Positions 35,077 through 44,112 of a stretch of 64,000 bases of DNA are shown here, one piece after another; position 1 is the first letter of the stretch, and every line of letters starts with the position of its first letter. The notes under the pieces are model-generated. The model searched no databases and was not told where the DNA came from. It worked only from the letters and a program-made list of their open reading frames with translations. Location of the stretch: assembly GCF_014192115.1 (NCBI RefSeq), contig NZ_JACHXL010000002.1, positions 310,001-374,000 of the forward strand, given 5' to 3'. The position numbers were made by a program, and so were the translations under genes. This DNA is from Psychrobacter luti. GTDB lineage: Bacteria > Pseudomonadota > Gammaproteobacteria > Pseudomonadales > Moraxellaceae.

Positions 35077-36789
35077 ATGAGTATGTCGTTCGGATTGGCG
35101 ACCACGCTGAGTACTTCACAAAAACTGACCCCGCAAATGCAGCAAGCTATTAAATTGTTGCAGCTCTCTAGTCTTGAGCTCGCGCAGGAGGTACAGGCGA
35201 AGCTCGATAGCAATCCATTGCTTGAACGTATCGAAGAAGACGATGATGAGTACGACAGTAGTAACGATGAGACAGTCAATGAGCTTGGCGAGCCATTAAC
35301 GCTAGATAGTTGGAATCAACACGCAAGCGTTGATGGACTTACTGGCTCTGCTACTAGCGCCTCGGATGATGGTTATGATTATGCTGACAATAGCAGTGAT
35401 AAAAATAGCAGTGATGACCACATTAGCGATAGCTTAGATAAGTTACAGCAGGCCAGTTTTGATGATGAAGCGATAGACAACTATGCGCTGGATGGCGAAG
35501 ACTATAGTGGTTTTGAAAGCAGTAACTATGCGTCTGCTGCGACAAGCGCTGGCAGTCTGTCAAATCATTCAGGTCACGGAAGCGATGAAGACTTTGATAG
35601 CTATCAGGGCAGCACCAGCGCGACGATTCAAGACCATGTGCGCTGGCAGCTGAATTTCAAACATCTCTCCGAGACAGATACGCTCATTGCTGAATACTTA
35701 ATGGACTCTATGGATGATATGGGCTTTGTGCGCCTTGATATCGATGAGTTGTTACAGAGCTTTGATACCATGGCAAGCTTTTATCAATGGGATGAGCGCG
35801 TTGAGCATGATGAGATCATGGCGGTACTGCATATCATCCAATCTTGTGACCCGCTTGGCGTTGGCGCGCGCAATCTCAATGAGTGCTTAGCGCTGCAATT
35901 GTCCAAGCTTGATACGAATAAAAGGTACCTTAAAGAAGCACAAGCACTTCTCTCAGCAAGTGAACATCTGGTCAGTAATAATATCAAAGCCTTGACTGAG
36001 CTGACAGGACTCGCGCCTGAACAGATTACCCCTGCGCTTAACCTGCTACGTACTTTAAACCCATCACCCGGTTTATTATTTCAAAGCCGCCAGCCTGATT
36101 ATATGCAGCCATCAGCAAGCTATGATATTCCTGATGTATTGGTTACGCCTCTTCGCCGCCACAATACCGATAATAGCAATAGAGGTGATATTACTGCCCA
36201 AGTAGATGGCTGGCAGGTGCGCCTTAATCCTGAAACCTTGCCCAAGCTGCGGGTCAATCAAGAATATGCCAGTTTAGTCAAACGCGGCGATGACAGCCCT
36301 GACAATCAGTATCTGCGTGAAAACCTCACTGACGCGCGCTTGTTTATTCGTAGTATAGAAGAGCGTAATCAAAATCTGTTAAAAGTAGCGACCAGTATCG
36401 TGCGCCATCAACAAGAGTTTTTGCAATATGGCGCAACTGCCATGCAACCCCTTATCCTAAAAGCCATTGCCGAAGAGGTGGATTTACACGAATCTACCGT
36501 TTCACGCCTGACCACTAGCAAGAGCATCTTGACCCCACAAGGATTGTTTTCCCTCAAGCACTTCTTCTCATCTCACGTCAGTAGTAGCGACGGTGATATC
36601 TCCTCAACCGCCATCAGCGCCATGATTAAACAGCTCATCGTTGATGAAGACCCCAAAAAGCCCTTATCTGACAGTCGCATAAAAGATTTTTTATTGGCAG
36701 AAGGTATCGATATTGCCAGACGAACGGTGGCCAAATACCGTGAAGCCATGAATATTGGCTCGTCTACCCAGCGCAAACAAAAGTATTAA
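35077..36789 (+). CDS. rpoN: RNA polymerase sigma-54 factor
   Basis: It directs RNA polymerase to -24/-12 promoters with help from AAA+ activators. Region I (residues 1-50) contains the Gln/Leu-rich LTPQMQQAIKLLQLSSLEL. The core-binding and DNA-binding parts run from about 190 to 500, and the C-terminal RpoN box RRTVAKYREA lies near 548. At 570 residues it is about 90 longer than the E. coli protein because region II (about 50-185) is a long Asp/Ser/Gly-rich acidic segment. The SD before the ATG is weak. hpf follows, as is common for rpoN, but only after a 450-base gap. Confidence 0.96.
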   Translation: MSMSFGLATTLSTSQKLTPQMQQAIKLLQLSSLELAQEVQAKLDSNPLLERIEEDDDEYDSSNDETVNELGEPLTLDSWNQHASVDGLTGSATSASDDGYDYADNSSDKNSSDDHISDSLDKLQQASFDDEAIDNYALDGEDYSGFESSNYASAATSAGSLSNHSGHGSDEDFDSYQGSTSATIQDHVRWQLNFKHLSETDTLIAEYLMDSMDDMGFVRLDIDELLQSFDTMASFYQWDERVEHDEIMAVLHIIQSCDPLGVGARNLNECLALQLSKLDTNKRYLKEAQALLSASEHLVSNNIKALTELTGLAPEQITPALNLLRTLNPSPGLLFQSRQPDYMQPSASYDIPDVLVTPLRRHNTDNSNRGDITAQVDGWQVRLNPETLPKLRVNQEYASLVKRGDDSPDNQYLRENLTDARLFIRSIEERNQNLLKVATSIVRHQQEFLQYGATAMQPLILKAIAEEVDLHESTVSRLTTSKSILTPQGLFSLKHFFSSHVSSSDGDISSTAISAMIKQLIVDEDPKKPLSDSRIKDFLLAEGIDIARRTVAKYREAMNIGSSTQRKQKY

Positions 36790-37238
36790 ATGTTGCGATT
36801 CAATGGCTTATAAGCACATTGCTGCTGTCATCAGTATACTTCAGTGTAAATATAAAAAATAAAATTTTTTGATTATATAGAAACATGCAGGAAACATCAG
36901 TTTTTATTACATTTGGTTACATTTTAATGTCTTGCTACTATTCGCTTTTCATGACAAATTAGAGTCATACCAATAACGAGAACCAAGTATCGATTTGGCT
37001 TATTTGTATAAATTATCAATCTGAAATATGATAAAAATGCGTTTATATTTGACTAAAGGAGTAGAGGAATAAAGACGCTATTGATTAAAAAAGCTAAGTG
37101 CTAAATCATATTAAATATGCTTATTAAATATAAAAGATACTAGGTTAGTTATTGGTAAGGCAGGGTGATAAAAGCATAAGTGCTGGCTCATCTGTTGATT
37201 ATAAGTAGCAATATAAGCAATAATAAAAGGACAATAAT
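36790..37238. other. Intergenic region rpoN-hpf
   Basis: A very AT-rich 449-base stretch, unusually long for this gene pair. It suggests that hpf has its own promoter. I see no stable terminator or coding frame. Confidence 0.35.
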
Positions 37239-37607
37239 ATGAATGTTTCTATCAGTGGTCACCATATCAGTATTACCGATGCCATGGAAAAAGCAGTCCG
37301 CGAAAAACTTGAAAAAGTAGAGCGTCACTTTGATCAGATTCAGAGTATTCAAGTTATTTTATCGCTAGATAACAGTGGGGCTAAAAAGAGCCATAAGGCT
37401 GAAGCTATCATGCGAGTCTCGGGTAAAGAGATGTTTGTCCAAGCACTTGATGATGATATGTATAAAGCCATAAATGAGATGGCAGACAAACTTGATAGAC
37501 AAGTGCGCAAGTATAAAACAAAAATGGAGAGTAAAAAGACACAAGGTGCAGGGCGTGATGGACGCTATGAAGATTTAACCGATGTAGAGGTAGCGCCTGC
37601 GGTTTGA
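37239..37607 (+). CDS. hpf: Ribosome hibernation promoting factor
   Basis: It binds the 30S decoding site in stationary phase and helps form inactive ribosome dimers. The 122 residues cover the short form: the beta-alpha-beta-beta-beta-alpha fold with MNVSISGHHISITDAM at the start, LSLDN and KSHKAEAIM in the middle and the helix DMYKAINEMADKLDRQVRKYK. A basic then acidic tail follows, with no long-form dimerisation domain. AAAAGGACAATAAT before the ATG supports the start. Its place behind rpoN is conserved in many proteobacteria. Confidence 0.94.
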   Translation: MNVSISGHHISITDAMEKAVREKLEKVERHFDQIQSIQVILSLDNSGAKKSHKAEAIMRVSGKEMFVQALDDDMYKAINEMADKLDRQVRKYKTKMESKKTQGAGRDGRYEDLTDVEVAPAV

Positions 37608-37803
37608 TTGCTGCATGGTTTAAGTGCCACACGGTTTAATAGCAATGTTTAGCTTGCATATCAGGTTAAATTTTCTATCACATAAGCTTTACTATCACTA
37701 CCATTGATAAATCTTAGCTAATAAATAAATAGTATAAATAGCAGGATTGTTGATGATAAATGACAAGACGCTTTAGTGACTGAAATGACATGAAAAGCTA
37801 AGC

Positions 37804-37844
37804 AAAAAAAAGACCTCTAACGCATCGTCGTTGAGGTCTTTTTT
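37804..37844. terminator. Terminator between hpf and thiS
   Basis: An A-rich arm, AAGACCTC, pairs with GAGGTCTT followed by T around an inner partly paired loop. It lies between convergent genes and can serve both. Confidence 0.87.
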
Positions 37845-37894
37845 ATTGTCTTCTTTATTTTATTGTCTTCTTTAAACGGTATGGTTTATAAATC

Positions 37895-38095
37895 CTAGCC
37901 GCCGCCAACCGCTTGTACAACTTCGATATTCATACCTTCAACGATACGCAGTTTATCAAGCTCGCTTTTTGGTATCAGCTCGCCATCAACTTCAACGGCA
38001 TAGCGTCCACTACTAAGCCCCAACTCGTTGACGACCAATTGTACCGTTTGATGGGTGGTCTGCAGTTTTTTACCGTTTACATTAATATTACTCAT
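37895..38095 (-). CDS. thiS: Sulfur carrier protein ThiS
   Basis: A 66-residue ubiquitin-like protein that carries sulfur as a C-terminal thiocarboxylate to the thiazole synthase ThiG. The chain ends in AVGGG, the essential Gly-Gly tail. The body has the expected INVNGKK start, RYAVEVDGELIPKSEL and VEVVQ-type last strand (here NIEVVQ). GGGAG eight bases before the ATG supports the start. Its partner thiG is about 23 kb away in this window. No TPP riboswitch is visible upstream. Confidence 0.9.
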   Translation of the reverse strand: MSNINVNGKKLQTTHQTVQLVVNELGLSSGRYAVEVDGELIPKSELDKLRIVEGMNIEVVQAVGGG

Positions 38096-38248
38096 AGTAT
38101 GTGCTCCCTAATGACTTGAGATTCCTTTTTATCAATTTATCTTTAATGTCTATTTATCTGTAACTAAAGTTTTATAGATGACGGCTAGCTGTGTCATTCA
38201 TTTGAAATGAATGATTGAGCATTTTGATTATTTAAACCAAAGTAGCTA

Positions 38249-38623
38249 TTAAATACCGGCGTGATTTAAACGAGACGTCGTTACTGCAAGCCATAACCAA
38301 CCTGCAATCATCAATACACCGCCAATAGGAGTAATCGCCCCAAACCAGCGCGGCGCACCAAGCGTCATCGCATATAAACTACCAGCAAAGATAAGCGCGC
38401 CGACCTGCAACAGCCAAGCCGTGGTTTGAGTCGCATAATTCAACCGAACAAGGATTCCCACCAGTAATAATCCAAGGCCATGTATAAACCAGTATAAGGT
38501 TGCTGTTTGCCACCATTCAAGCTGCTGGGGACTGACGATAGCTTTAAGACCATGAGCACCAAAGGCGCCCAAAGCCACGGCCATAGCCATATTAATCGCC
38601 GCAATACTTATCCAATTTAGCAT
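38249..38623 (-). CDS. DUF423 membrane protein (YgdD-like)
   Basis: A 124-residue inner-membrane protein with four hydrophobic helices. The pattern AVALGAFGAHGLK near residue 15, W.TA..Y...HGLGLL, and GSLYAM...LGAPRWFGAITPIGG...IAGW defines DUF423. The function is unknown. The ribosome binding site is modest (GAG). It lies between rpoH and thiS on the same strand with gaps of about 80 and 150 bases, so co-transcription with rpoH is possible but not shown. Confidence 0.88.
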   Translation of the reverse strand: MLNWISIAAINMAMAVALGAFGAHGLKAIVSPQQLEWWQTATLYWFIHGLGLLLVGILVRLNYATQTTAWLLQVGALIFAGSLYAMTLGAPRWFGAITPIGGVLMIAGWLWLAVTTSRLNHAGI

Positions 38624-38699
38624 GGTAAAACTCGTGTTAAAAATAGGGCTTTAATAATGGTTCTTTTGATCTAATAAGAAACTTTATCTGACAAATGGC

Positions 38700-39725
38700 T
38701 TACTGAATATCATCAGGTAATATCACGCTGTCAATGGTCATGGCCTCACGGATTTTATCCATAGCGTTTTTCTCGATTTGGCGCACACGTTCTGCCGAGA
38801 TAGAGTAGACCGCTGCTAGCTCATGCAAGGTTGATTTTTGCTCAGAGAGCCAGCGCTGCTCAACGATATCGCGTGAACGATCATCTAAGGTATCCATCGC
38901 CGCGAGTAAGGCAGATGAATTGTTTTCTTCCCAGTCAGATTCTTCAACCATTTCAGCTGGATCGATACCGTCCTCTAAGAACAGCTGTGGCGCATAGCGT
39001 CCATCGTCATCATCGCTTGACTGCGCTTCAAATGACGCATCATACGATGTCAGACGCGACTCCATTTCAAGCACTTGCTTGCGTGTCACATTTAAGTCAT
39101 TGGCAATAGCATCAGCTTCTTCAAGAGTTAGCTGGTTGTTGGTCTTTTTAAGACTACGTAAGTTAAAGAACAATTTACGGTGCGCTTTGGTAGTGGCAAC
39201 TTTGACAATACGCCAGTTACGAATGACAAATTCGTGAATTTCCGCTTTAATCCAATGCACGGCAAACGATACTAAACGTACGCCTTTATTAGGGTCAAAG
39301 CGTTTAACCGCTTTCATTAAGCCTAAATTGCCTTCTTGGATTAAATCGGCTTGCGGCAGACCATAGCCTGAGTAGCTACGCGCAATATGAATAACAAAAC
39401 GCAGATGCGACATAACAAGCAGGCGCGCCGCTTCGACATCGCCTTCATCATAATAGCGATGTGCAAGCTCTTGCTCTTGGGTCGGTGTCAAAATTGGTAT
39501 TTGGTGCACGGTATTAATATAAGCACCCAAATTTACCCCAGGCGCAGATAAATGCGTTGGCATTGCAGGGACCAAATCGCGAGTGCTGGTATCGCCAAGC
39601 GCGCTGGCGTCATAAGGCGGACGCGCAGCTGCAGCTTTCAGCGCCGCATCACGTGCTTCGTTTTTTTCAGGCGCTGCGCTGTCTTTTTTACGGGAATTTG
39701 CAGCGTTAGTAGAGGTATTAGCCAT
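38700..39725 (-). CDS. rpoH: RNA polymerase sigma-32 (heat shock) factor
   Basis: It directs transcription of heat-shock genes. I start it at the ATG ending at 39725 because AAGG lies eight bases before it; a TTG ten codons upstream is the alternative. The 341 residues include a Lys/Ala-rich N-terminal tail (~50), sigma region 1.2/2 with DLIQEGNLGLMKAVKRFDP near 135, the RpoH-box-like region in the middle and the region 4 helix-turn-helix SISAERVRQIEKNAMDKIR near the end. It is longer than E. coli RpoH (284) through the N-terminal tail and an acidic linker near 240-265. It is single, with the TusA-like gene upstream. Confidence 0.93.
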   Translation of the reverse strand: MANTSTNAANSRKKDSAAPEKNEARDAALKAAAARPPYDASALGDTSTRDLVPAMPTHLSAPGVNLGAYINTVHQIPILTPTQEQELAHRYYDEGDVEAARLLVMSHLRFVIHIARSYSGYGLPQADLIQEGNLGLMKAVKRFDPNKGVRLVSFAVHWIKAEIHEFVIRNWRIVKVATTKAHRKLFFNLRSLKKTNNQLTLEEADAIANDLNVTRKQVLEMESRLTSYDASFEAQSSDDDDGRYAPQLFLEDGIDPAEMVEESDWEENNSSALLAAMDTLDDRSRDIVEQRWLSEQKSTLHELAAVYSISAERVRQIEKNAMDKIREAMTIDSVILPDDIQ

Positions 39726-39804
39726 ATTTTTGACCTTGGTTAAATAGATAAGCAATGAGTCAGATAAAAATCTTTATAGTTGTAATTGTAAAGGATAGCG
39801 CCGC

Positions 39805-40302
39805 TTAGTTGCTATCAGTTTTGGTAATGATGAAGTGATATATTGTATCAACAGAATATTTGGATTGTGTCGCTGTAGCTTCTTCGCTACTTGCTGCTGT
39901 TGCCTGATTAACAACCAGTAATAATGGGTTTACGGTATCCGTTTTCTGGTTCTGCTCACAAAACGCAGTGATATCGGCTTGTGAGTTTGGGTCGGTTGCC
40001 ACTACATATAGCGACTCACCTGCGGCTACATGACGCAGCGCTACTTTGGTTTTTAATAGAGGCATTGGACAGGCAAGACCGCGCCCGTCTACCATATCTT
40101 TAATAATAATCGTCTCGTGCGTCAGCTCTGCGCTAGCACTTGTTTTACAGTTATCGGTTGAACTAAAAGTGTCTGCGGGCAATAATTTCAACAGTTGTCT
40201 TATCGGTTGCTGTTTTGCTTCAGGCAAGGTATCTAATACAGTTTCTGACAAATGCATGGCATGCGAGCCTCTTACAATGATGGATTGGTTATTAGCAGAC
40301 AT
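39805..40302 (-). CDS. TusA-family sulfur-carrier-like protein with N-terminal extension
   Basis: Of its 165 residues, about 65-140 match the TusA/SirA fold: VDGRGLACPMPLLKTKVAL with the active Cys in CPMP near residue 77, GESLYVVATDPNSQADI and FCEQ. TusA proteins pass sulfur for tRNA thiolation or other uses. The preceding ~65 residues and the ~30-residue Ala/Thr-rich segment after the core are unusual, since TusA alone is about 80 long. Whether it is the tRNA-modification TusA or another member cannot be decided. AAAGG before the ATG supports the long start. It lies 80 bases upstream of rpoH on the same strand. Confidence 0.8.
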   Translation of the reverse strand: MSANNQSIIVRGSHAMHLSETVLDTLPEAKQQPIRQLLKLLPADTFSSTDNCKTSASAELTHETIIIKDMVDGRGLACPMPLLKTKVALRHVAAGESLYVVATDPNSQADITAFCEQNQKTDTVNPLLLVVNQATAASSEEATATQSKYSVDTIYHFIITKTDSN

Positions 40303-40668
40303 AAAATAAACCTTTAAAGTATCAGTGTTTGAGAGTGCTTGGCTTGGTATAGTATTGCTCAGAAGCCTTTATCATTGCCCACCATTATAGCAAATCGCCA
40401 CTATGTAATTGCAGTTGAATATAGTCATCATAACGTTTGGCTAATCAGAACACCTTATAAGGATTAAGCAAGAGATTTATGCTTGTAACTTAGACTCATT
40501 CTTTAAATTCGGACTATAAATTTATACCGTCTAGATTTACATAACTATGTTGCACAATCGTGACGCACGGCAGCGTGATTGGTAGTCAGAAGCAGACGAC
40601 AATTGACCTTAGATAAACAAGCTCGTATAGTCGAAAATACGTTATGATTACTCGTATAGGATACGCAC
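40303..40668. other. Divergent promoter region, TusA-like gene / bepA
   Basis: About 365 bases. The only clear element is a near-consensus promoter for the protease gene at 40603-40631. Confidence 0.4.
40603..40631 (+). promoter_or_regulatory. Promoter of the BepA-like gene
   Basis: TTGACC at 40603-40608 and TATAGT at 40626-40631 with a 17-base spacer. The start codon lies about 38 bases after the -10. Confidence 0.6.
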
Positions 40669-42300
40669 TTGTATTATTCTCATAGACCATCGCTGATTAA
40701 AAAATCGCTGCTTGAGAAACCAGTAAAGACATTAGCAGAAGGCGCATTTGCGCTAAAGTTAGGTATGTCTGCTACCTTATTGGCGCTGGCAACCACGGCC
40801 AACAGCATCAGCACGCAAGCTGCGCCATTTGCTTACGATTCGTGGCAGTCTACCAATGTAGACGAGTTAGATTTGCCCAGTTTGCGTGGACAAGGATTAA
40901 GCTTCGCTGAACAATATCAAAACAAATTGCTTGGCGAATGGTCATTAAGAAACATCAATGGTCGTACTAAGATGGAGCATGATCCTTGGATACACGAAAC
41001 AGTTAAGGACATCACATGGCGGCTAAATGCTCAAGCTCGACAACAAGCGCCACTCGGCTTGGTTATTATTGATAACCCTAGTATCAATGCTTTTGCAGCG
41101 CCAGGCGGAGTTATTGGGTTGAATACAGGTACGATACTGGCTGCAAGCAGTATGGATGAGCTTGCCAGCGTCATCGCGCATGAAGTAGCACATATTAGCC
41201 AAAACCATTATGAGAGCGGGGCGGATGAGCGCAAAAAAGCCTTGCTGATGCAGATAGGCGGTATGCTTGCGGCGATTGCAGCGTCAGCCGTCGATGGTGA
41301 TGCAGCAGCAGCAGTCATGATGGGCAGCCAAACAGCTACGATGAACAGCAGCATGGCCTTTAGCCGTAACAATGAGCGTGAAGCTGACCGCGTTGGTATG
41401 CAAATCATGAACCAAGCTGGTTATGATCCACGCGCTATGCCACGCTTTTTTGCCACGATGAATCAACAAAGCCAATTGAACCAAACTGCCAATCAATTCT
41501 TACCCAGTTTTGTACGCTCGCATCCTTTGAGTAATGAGCGGTTAAGTGAGTCGCAAAGTCGCGCTCAACGTTATGATTTGTTGCCTTTATCCAAGCAGCA
41601 GCGCCATCAAGCGTTGTTTGATGTGCTGTATTGGCGTGTGCAAAGTACCGGTAAGCATGTCTCTGAAACCGCATTGACGACCGCTGCTAAAAATAGCGTT
41701 GGCGCAAAATTGGCGCTGATGTATTGGTATGGCGAGCAACAGCGTTTTAAAGAAGCTAACGAGCTATATACTGAGCTGTCAGCATTGCCCGCGCCGCAGC
41801 GCCAAGTATTAGAGCCTTTATTGTCTATTACTCAAAGCCAAATCCTCACTGAGCAGAATAAATGGCAACAAGCCGCTGAACTGTTAGAGAGTCAGCAACG
41901 CCTATATCCTGAACGCCGTGACCTGCGTCTTTATTTGGCTGAAGCACTGACCAATAGCAATCAGCCAACCAAAGCGCAAGCATTGCTTAAGCCATTGACT
42001 GAGCAGCAGCCAAGCGATCGTTATGCATGGCAAAGCTTGCAGTTGGCCAATGAGAAAATTGCCAAAACCACCGATTCGGCGCCGCTTGCGAAAATCGCCA
42101 CCATTAATGCGCTGCGTTATCGCAGTCATGACCAGCTCTGGAGTGGCCGCTATGACCGCGCGCTGACCTCGTTGACACAAGCCAAGCAATTGACTGAGCA
42201 AATGCAAAAGACGGCTCAAGCGAGTAGTGCTCGACCGTTACTTGCCAATATCAATGCCGAAATCAAAGCCGTAAAAACCGCCAAAGACTTTAAGCCTTAG
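40669..42300 (+). CDS. bepA: M48-family metalloprotease with TPR region, BepA-like
   Basis: A 543-residue periplasmic zinc protease. It opens with a signal-like stretch (hydrophobic ~33-50, AQAAP-type cleavage), then the M48 domain with HEVAH (in VIAHEVAHISQNH near residue 170) and the third ligand region NEREADRVG near 245. A C-terminal half of helical repeats (about 330-510) corresponds to the TPR part of BepA, which degrades or helps assemble outer-membrane proteins such as LptD. No ATG lies near; a TTG with AGGA seven bases upstream is taken as the start. The terminator overlaps the last codons. Confidence 0.87.
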   Translation: MYYSHRPSLIKKSLLEKPVKTLAEGAFALKLGMSATLLALATTANSISTQAAPFAYDSWQSTNVDELDLPSLRGQGLSFAEQYQNKLLGEWSLRNINGRTKMEHDPWIHETVKDITWRLNAQARQQAPLGLVIIDNPSINAFAAPGGVIGLNTGTILAASSMDELASVIAHEVAHISQNHYESGADERKKALLMQIGGMLAAIAASAVDGDAAAAVMMGSQTATMNSSMAFSRNNEREADRVGMQIMNQAGYDPRAMPRFFATMNQQSQLNQTANQFLPSFVRSHPLSNERLSESQSRAQRYDLLPLSKQQRHQALFDVLYWRVQSTGKHVSETALTTAAKNSVGAKLALMYWYGEQQRFKEANELYTELSALPAPQRQVLEPLLSITQSQILTEQNKWQQAAELLESQQRLYPERRDLRLYLAEALTNSNQPTKAQALLKPLTEQQPSDRYAWQSLQLANEKIAKTTDSAPLAKIATINALRYRSHDQLWSGRYDRALTSLTQAKQLTEQMQKTAQASSARPLLANINAEIKAVKTAKDFKP

Positions 42301-42311
42301 GCGGTTGTTTT
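42273..42311 (+). terminator. bepA terminator overlapping the end of the coding sequence
   Basis: AACCGCC (42276-42282) pairs with GGCGGTT (42300-42306), followed by GTTTTT. The TAG stop (42298-42300) is inside the hairpin, so the stem encodes some of the last amino acids. Confidence 0.65.
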
Positions 42312-42364
42312 TATCGCTTGGGTCGATACGTAGAGTAAGAATATATCGCTTTTCTTAACTTTGA

Positions 42365-42814
42365 TTAACCCTGCAGCGCATCTTTCACCAGTTTAGAGAT
42401 TAGTGCAGGGTCAGCACGGCCAGCGGTTTTATTTTTTAATACGCCCATCACGCTGCCCATATCGCGCATTGAAGTGGCGCCTTGCTCAGCAATTTCAGCA
42501 TTAACCAAGGCGGCAAGCTCAGCATCATCCATTTGTTTTGGCATAAACTCGTTGATGATATCAATTTCAAACTGCTCTTTAGTCGCCAAATCATCACGGC
42601 CATTTTCTGTAAAGATATTTAGTGACTCATGACGCTGCTTGAGCTGTTTTTGTAGCACTTCCAATACTTGTGCATCATCAAGCTCGGTCTGGCGGTCAAT
42701 CTCAATTTGTTTGACCACGGATTGAACGTTGCGCAATACTTTAACACGCTCAATCTCGCGCGCTTTCATGGAAGTTTTGATGCTGTCAGACAGGGTCTGT
42801 TTAAGTTCGCTCAT
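42365..42814 (-). CDS. yqeY: GatB/YqeY domain protein
   Basis: A 149-residue helical protein of the YqeY family, homologous to the tRNA-binding tail of GatB amidotransferase. Characteristic are the N-terminal SIKTSMKAREIERVKVLRN pattern, the Glu/Gln-rich helix near 40-55, and the C-terminal MRDMGSVMGVLKNKTAGRADPALISKLVK. Its role is not established, though it lies with rpsU in many proteobacteria, as here. AAGGA nine bases before the ATG supports the start. A terminator separates it from rpsU upstream, so any co-transcription would need read-through. Confidence 0.92.
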   Translation of the reverse strand: MSELKQTLSDSIKTSMKAREIERVKVLRNVQSVVKQIEIDRQTELDDAQVLEVLQKQLKQRHESLNIFTENGRDDLATKEQFEIDIINEFMPKQMDDAELAALVNAEIAEQGATSMRDMGSVMGVLKNKTAGRADPALISKLVKDALQG

Positions 42815-42945
42815 TGTTATTATTCCTTATAAGTATGGATAAAATAATTTTTAATAAAATAGCTGTTGGTAAGATAATTGGGTAGACAGTGTTAAATAAA
42901 AATATGCTGAGCATTTATCAGCATAAATAACAAAAATTGTAGCAT

Positions 42946-42984
42946 AAAAAACGCCACTGTTATTCATCGATAACAGTGGCGTTA
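42946..42984 (-). terminator. rpsU terminator or attenuator before yqeY
   Basis: On the minus strand AACGCCACTGTTA pairs with TAACAGTGGCGTT and six T follow. It sits between rpsU and yqeY and would make rpsU transcripts more abundant. Confidence 0.88.
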
Positions 42985-43019
42985 GTGTAGCGCTGGTATT
43001 TAGCTAATCGTATTAGTGA

Positions 43020-43235
43020 TTAGTACATACGAGTGGTACGAATAGTTTCGCGTTGTAATTTCTTTTTATAACGCTTTACGGCAGCGGCTGCTTTGCGCTT
43101 GCGTACTTGCGTTGGTTTTTCATAAAATTCACGCTTACGTACGTCTGATAGAACACCGGCTTTTTCACAAGCACGTTTGAAACGACGGATAGCGATGTCA
43201 ACTGGTTCGTTTTCTTTGACCTTAACTGCAGGCAT
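43020..43235 (-). CDS. rpsU: 30S ribosomal protein S21
   Basis: A 71-residue, very basic ribosomal protein needed for efficient initiation in many proteobacteria. The sequence shows the family pattern [27 protein letters not shown], read here in two parts, then the Lys/Arg-rich helix with [15 protein letters not shown]. The strong SD AAGGAG lies five bases before the ATG, stronger than most in this window. The gene precedes yqeY. tsaD is the usual divergent partner, but here two acidic lipoprotein genes stand between. Confidence 0.97.
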   Translation of the reverse strand: MPAVKVKENEPVDIAIRRFKRACEKAGVLSDVRKREFYEKPTQVRKRKAAAAVKRYKKKLQRETIRTTRMY

Positions 43236-43651
43236 GAAAGCTCCTTGATTAGGATGAGATATAAGGGCATTAGTTTGGCTGTGTATTAGTATTTAGCCGT
43301 AATATCTCAAGATTATCGGCATCAGCTCAAACTAGGATAGTCTTGCGCAATAGCACAAGGGCGCTTATTATAATTAAAAATGGCAGTAAAGTCAAAGGCT
43401 TTTGCCTATTAACCCATAATTATCATTAAGTTGCACACTATTATCAACAATAACGGTCGTAAGTCATTTAGATTCATGGTTTGCTTGCCTTTAATATAGT
43501 GGTCTTTAAAAGTGTATGAATGGATAAATTTATTGCATAGTATAAGCAGAAATAAAAAACCCTACTGTCTATAACGGTTTAGGCAGAGTTTATGCTATGA
43601 TAATTTGCATAATATCAATCGTTTTATGTGCACTTTATTAAGGATGTTGCA
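43236..43651. other. Divergent promoter region before rpsU and lipoprotein genes
   Basis: About 415 AT-rich bases. It holds candidate -10 elements (such as GATAAT near 43600 toward the lipoprotein gene) but nothing strong, and no gene. Confidence 0.35.
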
Positions 43652-44038
43652 ATGAAGAAATCAGTACTAAACACGGCGCTAAGCACAGCATTTATCGTCG
43701 CCCTTGGCTTTGGTATCAGTGCTTGCAGTGGGGATAAAGAAGGCGAGTCGCACGAAGTCTTAGCAAAAGACCGCGTCGATGAAGCGGCAGAGCTTGCGCG
43801 TAAAAACGCACCTGAAGCAGAAGAGCTGAATTTCCCAGAAACAGCGCCAATGCCAGCGGCTGAAGCAGACGCAGCGGCAAGTACTGAAGCCACTACAACT
43901 ACCACAGAAGAAGGCGCTGCTGATACAGTAGAAGCAACTGCAAGCGCGGATGCCGAAGTGGCTGATACTGAGACTGAAAGTGCAGAGGCGCCAGCTACGG
44001 ATGCAGCAACTACAGATGCGACACCAGTAGCGAATTAA
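43652..44038 (+). CDS. Ala/Glu/Thr-rich acidic lipoprotein
   Basis: About 128 residues when started at the ATG at 43652, which has AAGGA seven bases upstream; an upstream GTG at 43628 is unlikely. A lipoprotein signal with the lipobox ISAC is followed by a fully low-complexity acidic domain of Ala, Glu and Thr with no Cys or aromatic core. I do not recognise a function; such chains usually act as flexible tethers or surface extensions. The next gene, 74 bases downstream, begins the same way and adds a cytochrome c domain. The two may be related and share a transcript. Confidence 0.7.
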   Translation: MKKSVLNTALSTAFIVALGFGISACSGDKEGESHEVLAKDRVDEAAELARKNAPEAEELNFPETAPMPAAEADAAASTEATTTTTEEGAADTVEATASADAEVADTETESAEAPATDAATTDATPVAN

Positions 44039-44112
44039 TCTTTTTTGAAATTAAAATAGCGACGGCTAATAGCAAGCTATTTTATTAACAAGCTATAGAC
44101 GAGGGAATAACC

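Noticed and set aside
38096-38248. TPP riboswitch before thiS, and likewise before thiG
   Set aside because: No CUGAGA/ACCUGA-type pair is present in either leader.
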